Assembly (NCBI GenBank): GCA_934154805.1
Contig: CAKPGM010000008.1
Location: 1-64,000 of the forward strand
From: an uncultured Clostridia bacterium
GTDB lineage: Bacteria; Bacillota; Clostridia; TANB77; CAG-508
Direction of reading: 5' to 3'
Length of the DNA stretch: 64,000 nucleotides
Positions 9,333-17,917 of this stretch are shown here, piece after piece. The notes under the pieces were generated by a model, which made no database searches, had not been told where the DNA came from, and worked only from the letters and a program-made list of their open reading frames with translations. Position 1 is the stretch's first letter. The number at the start of each line of letters is the position of its first letter. Both the position numbers and the translations under genes were made by a program.

Positions 9333-10040
9333 CTATAAATTCCATTCGAATATGTTGTTTTCTTTATCTACATATCCTGATACAACTTCACAATTAAAAA
9401 TTTCTTTTATTTTTTCTTGTAGTTCTTGTACTGCTAGATTTACTTTATCATCATTAAATCCTTGAAATCCGTCTATTGGAAAAAATACATAGTTTGTATT
9501 TTCATCTATTTTTCCTAATTCACTCTGTCTCCAGGTCCATCTTCTTGTTCTTATCTGGTTATCTACAGCATAAACAACTTCATTTTCGTCTGGTATTTCT
9601 ACAGTATCTGTTCCCATTGGTATAAATGTATCGTTTTTATTTGCATATCTCATTTCTATATCAGAAGCACTCTTAGTTAAATCGTGAGTTCCCATTGGAA
9701 GAGTGTATTTTAGTGATATAGCATTGTTTAAATTAACTAAAGGATTTATATGAGGTAACCCTTTTCCCTTTGCTATTCTTGTAAATAATGCTTCAATAGA
9801 GCATAAATACTTATTAGGGTTTATTTCTAAACTTTTAAAAGCTTCTCTATATGGTATAATCAATTCATCTTCTTTTACCTTTTTATCCATAAATTCTTTC
9901 TCAGCTAAAGCAATTGATCCATCTAGCATATTGTCAATACTAGGATATTCTTTATTATTATTTATTCCTTTAGCAACAACTACTCCTACATATAAGTTTT
10001 CTAGCTTATCAAAAATTTCTTTTTCTACAATAAATTTCAT
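9333..10040 (-). CDS. B3/4 tRNA-binding-domain protein
   Basis: 235 residues from the ATG at 10040 (SD GGGAGG); an in-frame start 8 residues upstream has no SD. The central part (YREAFKSLEINPNKYLCS ... NPLVNLNNAISLKYTLPMG) matches the B3/4 editing domain found inside the PheRS beta chain and in free-standing proteins of this type, which are thought to act on amino acids or mischarged tRNA. The GTDTVE segment and the RRWTWRQSE stretch are also typical. No membrane segment. Function beyond domain assignment is inference. Confidence 0.75.
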   Translation of the reverse strand: MKFIVEKEIFDKLENLYVGVVVAKGINNNKEYPSIDNMLDGSIALAEKEFMDKKVKEDELIIPYREAFKSLEINPNKYLCSIEALFTRIAKGKGLPHINPLVNLNNAISLKYTLPMGTHDLTKSASDIEMRYANKNDTFIPMGTDTVEIPDENEVVYAVDNQIRTRRWTWRQSELGKIDENTNYVFFPIDGFQGFNDDKVNLAVQELQEKIKEIFNCEVVSGYVDKENNIFEWNL

Positions 10041-10114
10041 AATATATATCCTCCCTCTTAACAAAAGTATAATAATATTTTATATCACAAAAACAGATAA
10101 ATTTCAATCAATAC

Positions 10115-10143
10115 TTGTACTTTTTTTCTTAAAAATATATAAT
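10115..10143 (+). promoter_or_regulatory. Promoter of the Xer-type recombinase gene
   Basis: TTGTAC (10115-10120), 17-bp spacer, TATAAT (10138-10143); SD AAAGGAAGG and the ATG follow about 65 nt later. Confidence 0.6.
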
Positions 10144-10209
10144 ATAGATAAATTTTAATTGTTCATTATCTTTTTAAGATATTTTAACAAACAAAGGAAG
10201 GTATAATTT

Positions 10210-11181
10210 ATGATAAATACTGAAGGAAATCCAGAATTTTTAAATTCCTTTTTAGACTATACAACAACAATATTAAACAAGTCACCTAATACTATAAAAG
10301 AATACAACTATGATCTTAATAGATTTTTAAAATATCTTATGTATCATTTAAGATTAACAAACGAAAAAAACTTAGATAATATTGATATTCACTCTATGAC
10401 ACTAGACACAATGAATAAAGTTACTTTAGATGATATTCACGCATACTTGTTCTATTTAACAAATACCTTTGATAGCAAACCTGCTACAAGAGCCAGAAAA
10501 GCAGCAAGTATTCGAGTATTCTTTAAGTATTTAGCTCAAAAAGGTATGATAAATCAAAATCCAGCAATGAATTTGGAATCACCTAAACTTGGTAAAAGAA
10601 TGCCTAAATATTTATCATTAGATGATAGTAAAAAACTTTTAGAAGTCGCAAGTAATACAAATGATAGAAATAATGAAAGAGATTTTGCTATTATAACATT
10701 ATTCTTAAATTGTGGTATTCGTTTATCTGAACTAGTTGGAATAAATATTAAAGACATCGTCTTTTCAGAGAACAAATTAAATGTTATTGGTAAAGGTAAT
10801 AAAGAAAGAACTATTTATTTAAACAAAGCTTGTGTTAATGCTATCAACTCTTATTTAGCAGTACGCCCTAGAACAGGAATTAAATCAGGTTCTGAGGATG
10901 CATTATTTTTAAGTGAAAGATTAGAAAGAATTAGCAGAAGAACTGTTCAATATATTGTAAAACAAGAATTATTGAAAGCAGGCTTAGATACTAATAAATA
11001 TTCTGTACATAAATTAAGACACACAGCAGCTACATTAATGTATCAATATGGAAATGTTGATATAAGAGCTTTACAAGAATTATTGGGTCACGAAAGTATA
11101 TCTACTACTCAGATTTATACTCATGTTAATAACGAACAAGTTAGACACGCAGTCGAAGACAACCCATTAGCTAATTTATAA
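10210..11181 (+). CDS. Tyrosine recombinase, XerC/XerD type
   Basis: 323 residues with an N-terminal SAM-like DNA-binding domain (about 8-115) and a C-terminal catalytic domain. All six catalytic positions are present: R171 (CGIRLSELVG), K195 (GKGNKER), H267 and R270 (HKLRHTAATL), H294 (LLGHES) and Y303 (TQIYTH). It cuts and joins DNA through a 3'-phosphotyrosine link. Size and composition match chromosomal Xer-like proteins of clostridia rather than phage integrases, and there are no phage genes nearby. Its natural site is not evident, but a nested inverted-repeat element begins at its stop codon (see 11172-11429). Confidence 0.85.
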   Translation: MINTEGNPEFLNSFLDYTTTILNKSPNTIKEYNYDLNRFLKYLMYHLRLTNEKNLDNIDIHSMTLDTMNKVTLDDIHAYLFYLTNTFDSKPATRARKAASIRVFFKYLAQKGMINQNPAMNLESPKLGKRMPKYLSLDDSKKLLEVASNTNDRNNERDFAIITLFLNCGIRLSELVGINIKDIVFSENKLNVIGKGNKERTIYLNKACVNAINSYLAVRPRTGIKSGSEDALFLSERLERISRRTVQYIVKQELLKAGLDTNKYSVHKLRHTAATLMYQYGNVDIRALQELLGHESISTTQIYTHVNNEQVRHAVEDNPLANL

Positions 11182-11429
11182 TGGTTACAAGTTAATCAAT
11201 ACAAACTTTTATATCGAAGTGCAATGTATATTTATTTTAGCGTACAAATCCCAACTGCGAACCAAATGTATAAGAAAAACCGACAAGGCATTGCCGGTTT
11301 TTCTACATTTGCTACCTTGTCGGTCCCCACACAAGTTTGTACTCAAAATAAATATACATTCACTTCGTGATTAGGATATATTAAGTTAAAGTTTAGTGTT
11401 AAAAAATACATTGTAACCATTATAAATTA
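11172..11429. repeat. 258-bp nested inverted-repeat element
   Basis: A 19-bp perfect inverted repeat forms the ends (11172-11190 and 11411-11429). Inside lies a second, ~32-bp imperfect pair (CGAAGTG...TATATTTATTTT... at about 11215-11248 and its complement at about 11337-11370). Inside that are two mutually exclusive stems: AAATGTA..GAAAAACCG with CGGTTTTTCTACATTT, and ACCGACAAGG with CCTTGTCGGT. The ends overlap the stop codons of both convergent genes. It may be a MITE-like element, an invertible segment, or simply a very elaborate bidirectional terminator. Confidence 0.7.
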
Positions 11430-12614
11430 TTTTATTAGGTCTAGTGTTTCTTTTGCTATCATTAATTCTTCGTTTGTTGGTACTACCCAAACTTCAACTT
11501 TTGAATTTTCTGAAGATATTTTTCCTTCATCTCTAAATTCTTTATTCTTGTTCTCATCAATTTCTACGCCAAAGCATTTTAAGTATTTGCATATTCTTTC
11601 TCTTATAGTCCATTGATTTTCGCCAATTCCGGCTGTAAATGTTATAACATCTAGTCCATCTAACGCAACTATATATTGAGCAATGAATTGTGCTACTTTA
11701 TATGAATACATCTCTAAAGCAAGTTTAGCTCTGTTGTTTCCTTTGTCTGCCTCTGCTTCTATATCTCTAAAGTCTGGTGATACACCTGATACTCCTAATG
11801 TTCCTGATTCTTTATTTAATATCATTTCCATTTCATCAGATGATAAATTCTCATTCTTCATTATGTATGTAACTATTGATGGATCTAAATCTCCTGAACG
11901 AGCACACATTGGTATTCCACCTAAAGGAGTTAATCCCATTGTGGTGTCTACGCTTTTTCCATTTTTTACAGCACATAAACTTGCACCTTGTCCTAAATGG
12001 CATACAATAGTTTTTAATTCTTCTACTGGTTTTCTTAATAATTCTGCAATTCTTCTTGATACATATTTATGAGAAGTTCCGTGGAATCCATATTTTCTTA
12101 TTCCATATTTTTCATAATATTTATAAGGAATTGGGTACATATATCTTTCTTCTGGAATTGTTTGATGGAATACAGTGTCAAATACTGCTATGTTTGGTTT
12201 TCCTGGCATGGCTTCCATAGCAGCTCTTATTCCTACTATTGCTGCTTTATTATGAACTGGTGCCAAAGCTGAACATTCATCTATTTTACTTATAACATCC
12301 TCGTCAATTACCACTGATGAACTAAATTTATCTCCTCCGTGTGCAACTCTATGACCTATTCCATCTATCTCTGATAAGTCTTTTATTGTATTATATTCTG
12401 GTTTTAGTAATAACTCTATCATAAAATCGATTGCTTCTTTGTGATTTTTTACTGGATGTTCGAATTTGTATTTTTCTCCATTTATTTTATGCGTTACAAA
12501 AGATTGTTCTCCAATTCTTTCGTATGTTCCTTTTGCTATTACTTGGTCAGTATCCATATTTAATAACTGATATTTTAAAGATGAGCTACCACAGTTTAAA
12601 ACTAAAATTTTCAT
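11427..12614 (-). CDS. ackA: Acetate kinase (second copy of the tandem pair)
   Basis: 395 residues from the ATG at 12614, which has AAGGAA 7 nt away; the ATG two codons upstream is too close to it. It makes ATP and acetate from acetyl phosphate and ADP. Visible signatures are the N-terminal LVLNCGSSSLKYQL phosphate loop, VAHGG, the FHGTSHKYV motif, HLGQGASLCA and the C-terminal FTAGIGEN adenine site. Full length and intact. It is last in pta-ackA-ackA, 60 nt after the other ackA, to which it is clearly similar, so the pair probably arose by tandem duplication. Cytoplasmic. Confidence 0.95.
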   Translation of the reverse strand: MKILVLNCGSSSLKYQLLNMDTDQVIAKGTYERIGEQSFVTHKINGEKYKFEHPVKNHKEAIDFMIELLLKPEYNTIKDLSEIDGIGHRVAHGGDKFSSSVVIDEDVISKIDECSALAPVHNKAAIVGIRAAMEAMPGKPNIAVFDTVFHQTIPEERYMYPIPYKYYEKYGIRKYGFHGTSHKYVSRRIAELLRKPVEELKTIVCHLGQGASLCAVKNGKSVDTTMGLTPLGGIPMCARSGDLDPSIVTYIMKNENLSSDEMEMILNKESGTLGVSGVSPDFRDIEAEADKGNNRAKLALEMYSYKVAQFIAQYIVALDGLDVITFTAGIGENQWTIRERICKYLKCFGVEIDENKNKEFRDEGKISSENSKVEVWVVPTNEELMIAKETLDLIK

Positions 12615-12674
12615 ATTCATTTCCTTTCTTTTATACGAGAATTAGGTTGGAAACATAGTCCCCAACCCCATTTT

Positions 12675-13865
12675 CTATTTTATTAAATTCATTGTTTCTT
12701 TTGCTATCATTAATTCTTCGTTTGTTGGAATTACCCAAACTTTTACTTTAGAATCGTCTGCTGATATTTCTTTTTCTTGTCCTCTAAAGTTGTTCTTTTC
12801 TTTGTCTATTTTTATACCCATAAATCCTAAATAATCGCATATTTCTGCTCTTGTTTCAGGACCATTTTCTCCAACGCCAGCTGTAAATACCAATACGTCA
12901 ACACCTTTTAGTGCAACAGCCATTTTGGCAATGTATTGAGCAATAATATAATGATATTGTTTTAATGCAGAAGCTGCTCTCTCGTTTCCGTTAGCTATGG
13001 CTTCTTCAACATCTCTGTTGTCTGCTGAAACTTGTGATAATCCTAAGATTCCAGATTTCTTGTTTAATATATGTTCTACCTCTGGAATAGTAAGATTTTC
13101 TTTTTCCATAAGGTAAGTTACTACTGATGGATCTAAATCTCCACTACGGCTTCCCATAGCAATTCCTGCAAGAGGTGTTAATCCCATTGTTGTATCAACG
13201 CATTTTCCATCTTTAATTGCACATAAGCTTGCGCCTTGTCCTATATGGCAGTTGATTATTCTTAATCCTTCAGCTGGTACTCCTAATAGTTCTGTTACTC
13301 TTTGAGCTATATATTTGTGAGAAGTTCCATGGAATCCATATTTTCTTATTCCGTATTTTTCATAATATTCATAAGGAATTGGATATAAGTAATGCTCTTT
13401 TGGCATTGTTTGATGGAAAGATGTATCAAATACTGCTACGTTTGGCTTTCCTGGCAAGTTTTTCAAACAAGCTTCTATTCCCTGGATATTTGCTGGGTTA
13501 TGTATAGGAGCAAATTTTGTTGATTCCTTTATTCCTTCTATAACAGAATCATCAATTATTGTTGACTCTTTAAATCTCTCTCCTCCATGAACTGCTCTAT
13601 GTCCAATAGCTGTTATTTCATCTAGACTCTTTATTACAGGATATTTTTCGTTTGTAAATTGCTCTAGTATAAATTTTATTGCGTCTGAATGATCTTTTGT
13701 AGGAATCTCATATTTGTATTTTTCTCCATTAACTCTATGAGTTACAAAAGAATCTTCATGACCTACTTTCTCAAAATTTCCTTTTGCTAATACTTTTTCT
13801 GTGTCCATATCTATTAATTGATATTTAACTGATGAACTTCCACAGTTCAAAACTAAAATTTTCAT
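12675..13865 (-). CDS. ackA: Acetate kinase (first copy of the tandem pair)
   Basis: 396 residues, full-length ASKHA-fold acetate kinase: LVLNCGSSSVKYQL at the N-terminus, AVHGG, FHGTSHKYIA, HIGQGASLCA and FTAGVGENG. Catalytic Arg and His positions look intact. It lies 33 nt downstream of pta, so the two enzymes would be made together and convert acetyl-CoA to acetate with ATP gain. SD AGAGGG. The downstream paralogue is about equally well preserved, so neither copy looks decayed. Confidence 0.95.
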   Translation of the reverse strand: MKILVLNCGSSSVKYQLIDMDTEKVLAKGNFEKVGHEDSFVTHRVNGEKYKYEIPTKDHSDAIKFILEQFTNEKYPVIKSLDEITAIGHRAVHGGERFKESTIIDDSVIEGIKESTKFAPIHNPANIQGIEACLKNLPGKPNVAVFDTSFHQTMPKEHYLYPIPYEYYEKYGIRKYGFHGTSHKYIAQRVTELLGVPAEGLRIINCHIGQGASLCAIKDGKCVDTTMGLTPLAGIAMGSRSGDLDPSVVTYLMEKENLTIPEVEHILNKKSGILGLSQVSADNRDVEEAIANGNERAASALKQYHYIIAQYIAKMAVALKGVDVLVFTAGVGENGPETRAEICDYLGFMGIKIDKEKNNFRGQEKEISADDSKVKVWVIPTNEELMIAKETMNLIK

Positions 13866-13898
13866 TTTTCCCTCTTTCTGTCATATTGACTATTTAAA

Positions 13899-14903
13899 TT
13901 ATTTTTGTTTTTGAGCCTGAATTGCTGTTATAGCTACAACTCCGACTATATCATTTGCACTGCAACCTCTTGATAAATCGTTTACAGGCTTTGATGTTCC
14001 TTGACAAAGTGGTCCATATGCTTCTGCATTGCCAAATCTTTGTGTTAATTTATATCCTATATTTCCAGCGTCTAGATCTGGGAATATTAGTATATTCGCT
14101 TTTCCTTTTAATTTGCTATTTGGAGCTTTTAATTCTGCAACTTCTGGTATTATTGCAGCATCTAGTTGTATTTCTCCATCACATATTAAATCAGGAGCTT
14201 TGCTTCTTAATAGTGCCGTAGCTTCTACCACTTTTTCTGTTAAAGGTGATGAAGCACTGCCATATGTTGAATATGATAGCATAGCTACTTTTGGTTCTTT
14301 TCCAATTAGTTCTTCAAAACTCTTTGCTGAAGAAATTGCTATTTCTGAAAGTGCATCTGCATCAGGATATTCATTAAGTCCACAATCTGCAAAAATAAAT
14401 GTTCCATCTTCTCCAAAATTTTTGTTTTGTAAAACCATTATAAAGAATGCTGAAACTAATTTTGTATTAGGTGCTGTTTTTAATATTTGAAGTGCTGGCT
14501 TTAAAGTATCTGAAGTAGGATGAGATGCACCTGATACAAATCCATCTGCCTCTTCTTCTTTAACCATCATTGTTGCAAAATATCTACTGTTCTCTTTTAA
14601 TAGTTTTTTTGCTTGTTCTAAAGTCATTCCTTTATTTTTTCTTAATTCATATAAATCATTTGCGTATTTACTAAAATTGTTAAATGTAGCAGGATTTATT
14701 ATATTGACTCCTGTTAAATCAATATTTTCTTTTGAAGCTTTTTCTTGTATTTCTTCAGCATCTCCTATAAGAATTATCTTTGCAATATGTTCTTTAGTTA
14801 TCATTTGAGCTGCTTGTAATACTCTTATATCTTCACTCTCTGGTAGTACAATTGTTTTAATGTCCTTTTTAGCTTCTTCTTTTATTCTTTCAATGAAAGA
14901 CAT
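13899..14903 (-). CDS. pta: Phosphate acetyltransferase
   Basis: 334 residues, the usual length of the short (domain-III only) Pta of Firmicutes. It exchanges CoA for phosphate on acetyl-CoA to give acetyl phosphate for acetate kinase. Signatures include TIVLPESEDIRVLQAA, DGFVSGASHPTSDTLKPALQ and the C-terminal GPLCQGTSKPVNDLSRGCS. SD AAGGAGGG with good spacing. First gene of the pta-ackA-ackA operon, with its own promoter. Confidence 0.95.
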   Translation of the reverse strand: MSFIERIKEEAKKDIKTIVLPESEDIRVLQAAQMITKEHIAKIILIGDAEEIQEKASKENIDLTGVNIINPATFNNFSKYANDLYELRKNKGMTLEQAKKLLKENSRYFATMMVKEEEADGFVSGASHPTSDTLKPALQILKTAPNTKLVSAFFIMVLQNKNFGEDGTFIFADCGLNEYPDADALSEIAISSAKSFEELIGKEPKVAMLSYSTYGSASSPLTEKVVEATALLRSKAPDLICDGEIQLDAAIIPEVAELKAPNSKLKGKANILIFPDLDAGNIGYKLTQRFGNAEAYGPLCQGTSKPVNDLSRGCSANDIVGVVAITAIQAQKQK

Positions 14904-14937
14904 TATTTATATCCCTCCTTCTTATACTAACATATCT

Positions 14938-14966
14938 ATTATATATTGAAAAACCGAAAAGTACAA
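14938..14966 (-). promoter_or_regulatory. Promoter of the pta-ackA-ackA operon
   Basis: Minus strand TTGTAC (14961-14966), 17-bp spacer and TATAAT (14938-14943), about 35 nt upstream of the pta ATG. Confidence 0.6.
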
Positions 14967-15030
14967 TATTTAAATAACATAAAAAATGTGTTATAATAGA
15001 AAATAATTATAAAATTAAGGAATTGATAAA

Positions 15031-15924
15031 ATGATTTTGAAATATACAAAAAAGAAAGAAGATAATTATGAAACTGTAAGGCAAGTACTTAAACAAGAAT
15101 TTTTTATTTCTAGTAATCTATTAACAGATTTACGAAAGAATAAACTTGTTTTTGTAAATGGGAACTCTACGTATTTAGATTTTAAATTACAAGAATCTGA
15201 TGTCGTTACAGTAGATTTTGATTTAATTGACGAAGACTGTAGCAACATTATTCCTATTAAAATGAATCTAGACATACTTTACGAAGATGAATATTTATTA
15301 ATAATTAATAAACCTGCAGGTATTCCTGTTCATCCTTCTATGTTACATTTTGAAGATAGCCTTTCTAATGGCGTTAAATACTATTTTGATAATATTAATC
15401 TAAAGAAAAAAATACGCCCTGTAAATCGTCTTGATAGGAACACATCTGGAATCGTTATATTTGCAAAGAATGCCTATATTCATAGTAGATTATCATATTT
15501 GATGGAGAAAAATCAGTTTAAAAAAGAATATATTGCTATTTGCGAAGGTATGTTTGTAGATACTGATGGAACTATTAACGCTCCTATTGCACGAAAGGAT
15601 AATAGTATTATTGAAAGATGTGTAAGATCTGATGGAGATGTTGCAATTACTCATTATAGTGTTATAGAAAATTATTGTATCGATAATCATAATGTAGCCT
15701 TAGTTAAAATTTTATTAGAGACTGGTAGAACACATCAAATTCGTGTACATATGGCTTATATAGGTCATCCTATTTTAGGAGACAGCTTATACGGAAATGC
15801 TTCTAATTTAATAAACAGACAGGCATTGCATTCTTACAGTATTGAATTTAAACATCCTATCACAGGAAAGAAACTCACAATTACTGCAAATTTGCCAGAA
15901 GATATGAAAATGTTAATAAAATAA
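15031..15924 (+). CDS. RluA-family 23S rRNA pseudouridine synthase
   Basis: 297 residues. An N-terminal S4-like RNA-binding part (about 14-62) precedes the pseudouridine synthase domain with the catalytic Asp in VNRLDRNTSG (D135) and conserved NKPAGIPVHPS, GRTHQIRVHM and HPILGDSLYG blocks. It isomerises uridine in rRNA or tRNA; which positions are modified cannot be read from sequence. SD AAGGAATTGATAAA. An extended -10 TGTTATAAT lies about 35 nt upstream of the ATG. Single gene with its own terminator. Confidence 0.88.
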   Translation: MILKYTKKKEDNYETVRQVLKQEFFISSNLLTDLRKNKLVFVNGNSTYLDFKLQESDVVTVDFDLIDEDCSNIIPIKMNLDILYEDEYLLIINKPAGIPVHPSMLHFEDSLSNGVKYYFDNINLKKKIRPVNRLDRNTSGIVIFAKNAYIHSRLSYLMEKNQFKKEYIAICEGMFVDTDGTINAPIARKDNSIIERCVRSDGDVAITHYSVIENYCIDNHNVALVKILLETGRTHQIRVHMAYIGHPILGDSLYGNASNLINRQALHSYSIEFKHPITGKKLTITANLPEDMKMLIK

Positions 15925-15960
15925 AAAAATCACTACTATTTATAGTAGTGTTAATTTTTT
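15925..15960. terminator. Bidirectional terminator between the RluA gene and rnpB
   Basis: Stem CACTACTA / TAGTAGTG with a 4-nt loop, flanked by A7 on the left and a T-rich run on the right. It can end both the plus-strand synthase and the minus-strand RNase P RNA transcripts. Confidence 0.75.
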
Positions 15961-16303
15961 AAGGTAAATCTGTAAGCCGGGTTCTGTCTAGAATGGTCAT
16001 TTATCTAGTACATATATTACTATATGTCTCAAGCCACCAAATTAAGAAGATGACGAGCAGTCTTAGCCTTCTTGTCTCGGTGTTGCTCCAAATGGGGTTT
16101 ACACAGCCTAATATGTCACCATATTAGCGGTGAGCTCTTACCTCGCCTTTTCACCCTTACCATTTCTGGCGGTTATTTTCTGTTGCACTTTCCTTAAGGT
16201 TACCCTCACTGGACGTTATCCAGCATCATTGCTCTATGGGGCCCGGACTTTCCTCGTACGCTGCCTTTCGACCTTGCTATACGCGACCATTTAATTTACT
16301 CTC
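15961..16303 (-). ncRNA. rnpB: RNase P RNA
   Basis: Read on the minus strand the sequence carries the universal RNase P core: GAGGAAAGTCCGGGC near the 5' part, GGAAAGTGCAACAGAAA in the middle and ACAGAACCCGGCTTACAG at the 3' end. The flanks AGTAAAT and ATTTAC can form helix P1. This is the catalytic RNA that cuts the 5' leader from pre-tRNAs. Length about 343 nt; the ends are estimated from P1 pairing and may be off by several bases. Bacterial type A or B was not resolved. Confidence 0.93.
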
Positions 16304-16346
16304 TTTTTCTATTTTACTCCAATTTGGTTTAAAAGTCAATAATTAA

Positions 16347-16375
16347 AGGACAGCCTATCAGACTGTCCTTTTGAG
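16347..16375 (-). terminator. Terminator after the L,D-transpeptidase gene
   Basis: Stem AAGGACAG / CTGTCCTT with a 9-nt loop, immediately past the stop at 16388; the minus-strand tail is TTTAATTATT. Confidence 0.7.
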
Positions 16376-16387
16376 TTCTAAAAGAGC

Positions 16388-17797
16388 TCAGGATTTATAA
16401 ATGATAATAGGAATCTCGGAGTTTATGTTCTCATATAAGATCTTTGCATTATTTTTTGGCATATTCACACAACCATGTGAACCATCAGTCTTATAAATAT
16501 TGCCTCCGAATTTTCCATTCCGCCACGATGCATCGTGAAATCCAATACCACCATTGAATGGCATCCAGTATTTCACAGGAGAAGCATATTTCGAACCATC
16601 ATTATTTGTTCCTCTTAAAACCGCATCTGTAGTTTTATAGGTTAAATAATACAATCCTGTAGGAGTACTATGGCCTCCCGCAACATTTCCTGTTACGCAC
16701 AAAGATTCAAGAATGCACTCTCCATCTTTATACATCCAGACAGTTTGTCTTGTTATGTCAAGTTCGACATATGTATCGCCAATCTCTAACGGTGTACTAG
16801 AGTAAAAAGGTTCTCTTCTAAACTTTTCAGATCTAGAAAGGTTTTCTTTTAACCAAGAAGCTTCTTTCTCTTTGTCTAAAGACAATGTCGAACTTTTGCT
16901 TGTCGGTACAGTGATGAAATCTAGTCCAGTTGGCTTAAATTTAATACCTTCACTTTTAGTTTCAACTTTGTTGCTGAGAGAATCCAGAAAATCTGGTAAA
17001 TGTTTTTCTAACGAAATTTCATATTTTCCATCATTTCTTTCAACCCAATCCTTCATCACATTAGCATCAAGAGTGTAAGTAGTACCATTCTTTAATTTAT
17101 ATACCACTGTTGTAGCTAATATAGAATTAATTGCTTCTATTTGCGGTTCAAGCTCTTCATCGATAGCCTCCCACACTTGTTCTTTTAGCTTCGAGAAATT
17201 TATTACAGTAACATTATTCATTAATTCTGTAATAATATAGTCAGCAGCATCATCGATTGTAACTCGAATTTCTTCAGGTGTCCGATTGAAAACATAAGTT
17301 TGAGTTCCATCATTCCACTCAATATAAGTGTTATCTAATGTGGTTTCCTCACTCCAATCCTCAGTCAGTTCAGATAAATAATCTTTGGTATTCGACTTAT
17401 TAAACTCTAAGAACGCTGAGATATCGTAATCTTTGTTGTTCGTGAATGAAAACAATTTTTGCTCTTTAAGGAAACCTTCTATGGTCTGATATGCTTCCGA
17501 GTTAAGACTAACTCCCAGAGTACCTGCATTTGTGCTATAAGATCTTCCATTCGAAAACTGAATTTCGATTTTCTTATTTACCAGTTCCTCCTCAATTTTG
17601 CTCTCTGCTTCCATCGCAGACATAAAAGAACAATTTACGCCCTGGATATAGGTATTGCCTAAGAATCTGATGTTTCCAAAAACAAATCTTCCCAGGATTA
17701 ACACTCCAATAACAATGACAACTTTAACCCAAGTCCGCAATCGGCTCTTCTTCCTCTTCTTTACTCTTTTTCCTTGCGTCGTGCTCACATAATTCAT
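16388..17797 (-). CDS. L,D-transpeptidase with YkuD domain
   Basis: 469 residues from the ATG at 17797 (SD GGGAGG); an in-frame start 7 residues upstream is weaker. Order: basic cytoplasmic tail (KRVKKRKKSRLR), one membrane anchor (about 26-43), a long extracellular region of the peptidoglycan-binding type seen in this family, then the YkuD domain from about residue 335. The catalytic motif SHGCVNMP puts the nucleophile Cys at about 443, with the upstream conserved His in IGFHDASW. It makes 3-3 cross-links in peptidoglycan. Codon use is a little richer in GC than the neighbours, hinting at acquisition. Confidence 0.9.
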   Translation of the reverse strand: MNYVSTTQGKRVKKRKKSRLRTWVKVVIVIGVLILGRFVFGNIRFLGNTYIQGVNCSFMSAMEAESKIEEELVNKKIEIQFSNGRSYSTNAGTLGVSLNSEAYQTIEGFLKEQKLFSFTNNKDYDISAFLEFNKSNTKDYLSELTEDWSEETTLDNTYIEWNDGTQTYVFNRTPEEIRVTIDDAADYIITELMNNVTVINFSKLKEQVWEAIDEELEPQIEAINSILATTVVYKLKNGTTYTLDANVMKDWVERNDGKYEISLEKHLPDFLDSLSNKVETKSEGIKFKPTGLDFITVPTSKSSTLSLDKEKEASWLKENLSRSEKFRREPFYSSTPLEIGDTYVELDITRQTVWMYKDGECILESLCVTGNVAGGHSTPTGLYYLTYKTTDAVLRGTNNDGSKYASPVKYWMPFNGGIGFHDASWRNGKFGGNIYKTDGSHGCVNMPKNNAKILYENINSEIPIIIYKS

Positions 17798-17891
17798 TAT
17801 AAATCCTCCCTCTTGCATTATATAGTCTAGTTATACTTATAAATTATGCAGCTCACAAATCTTATTATAGCACGTTTTAACATATAAGTCA

Positions 17892-17917
17892 AAAAAGAGC
17901 TTTAATAAAGCCCTTTT
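17892..17917 (-). terminator. Terminator overlapping the stop of the 17916 gene
   Basis: Minus-strand stem AAAAGGGCTTT / AAAGCTCTTTTT with a 3-4 nt loop; the stem begins within the stop codon. Confidence 0.75.
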
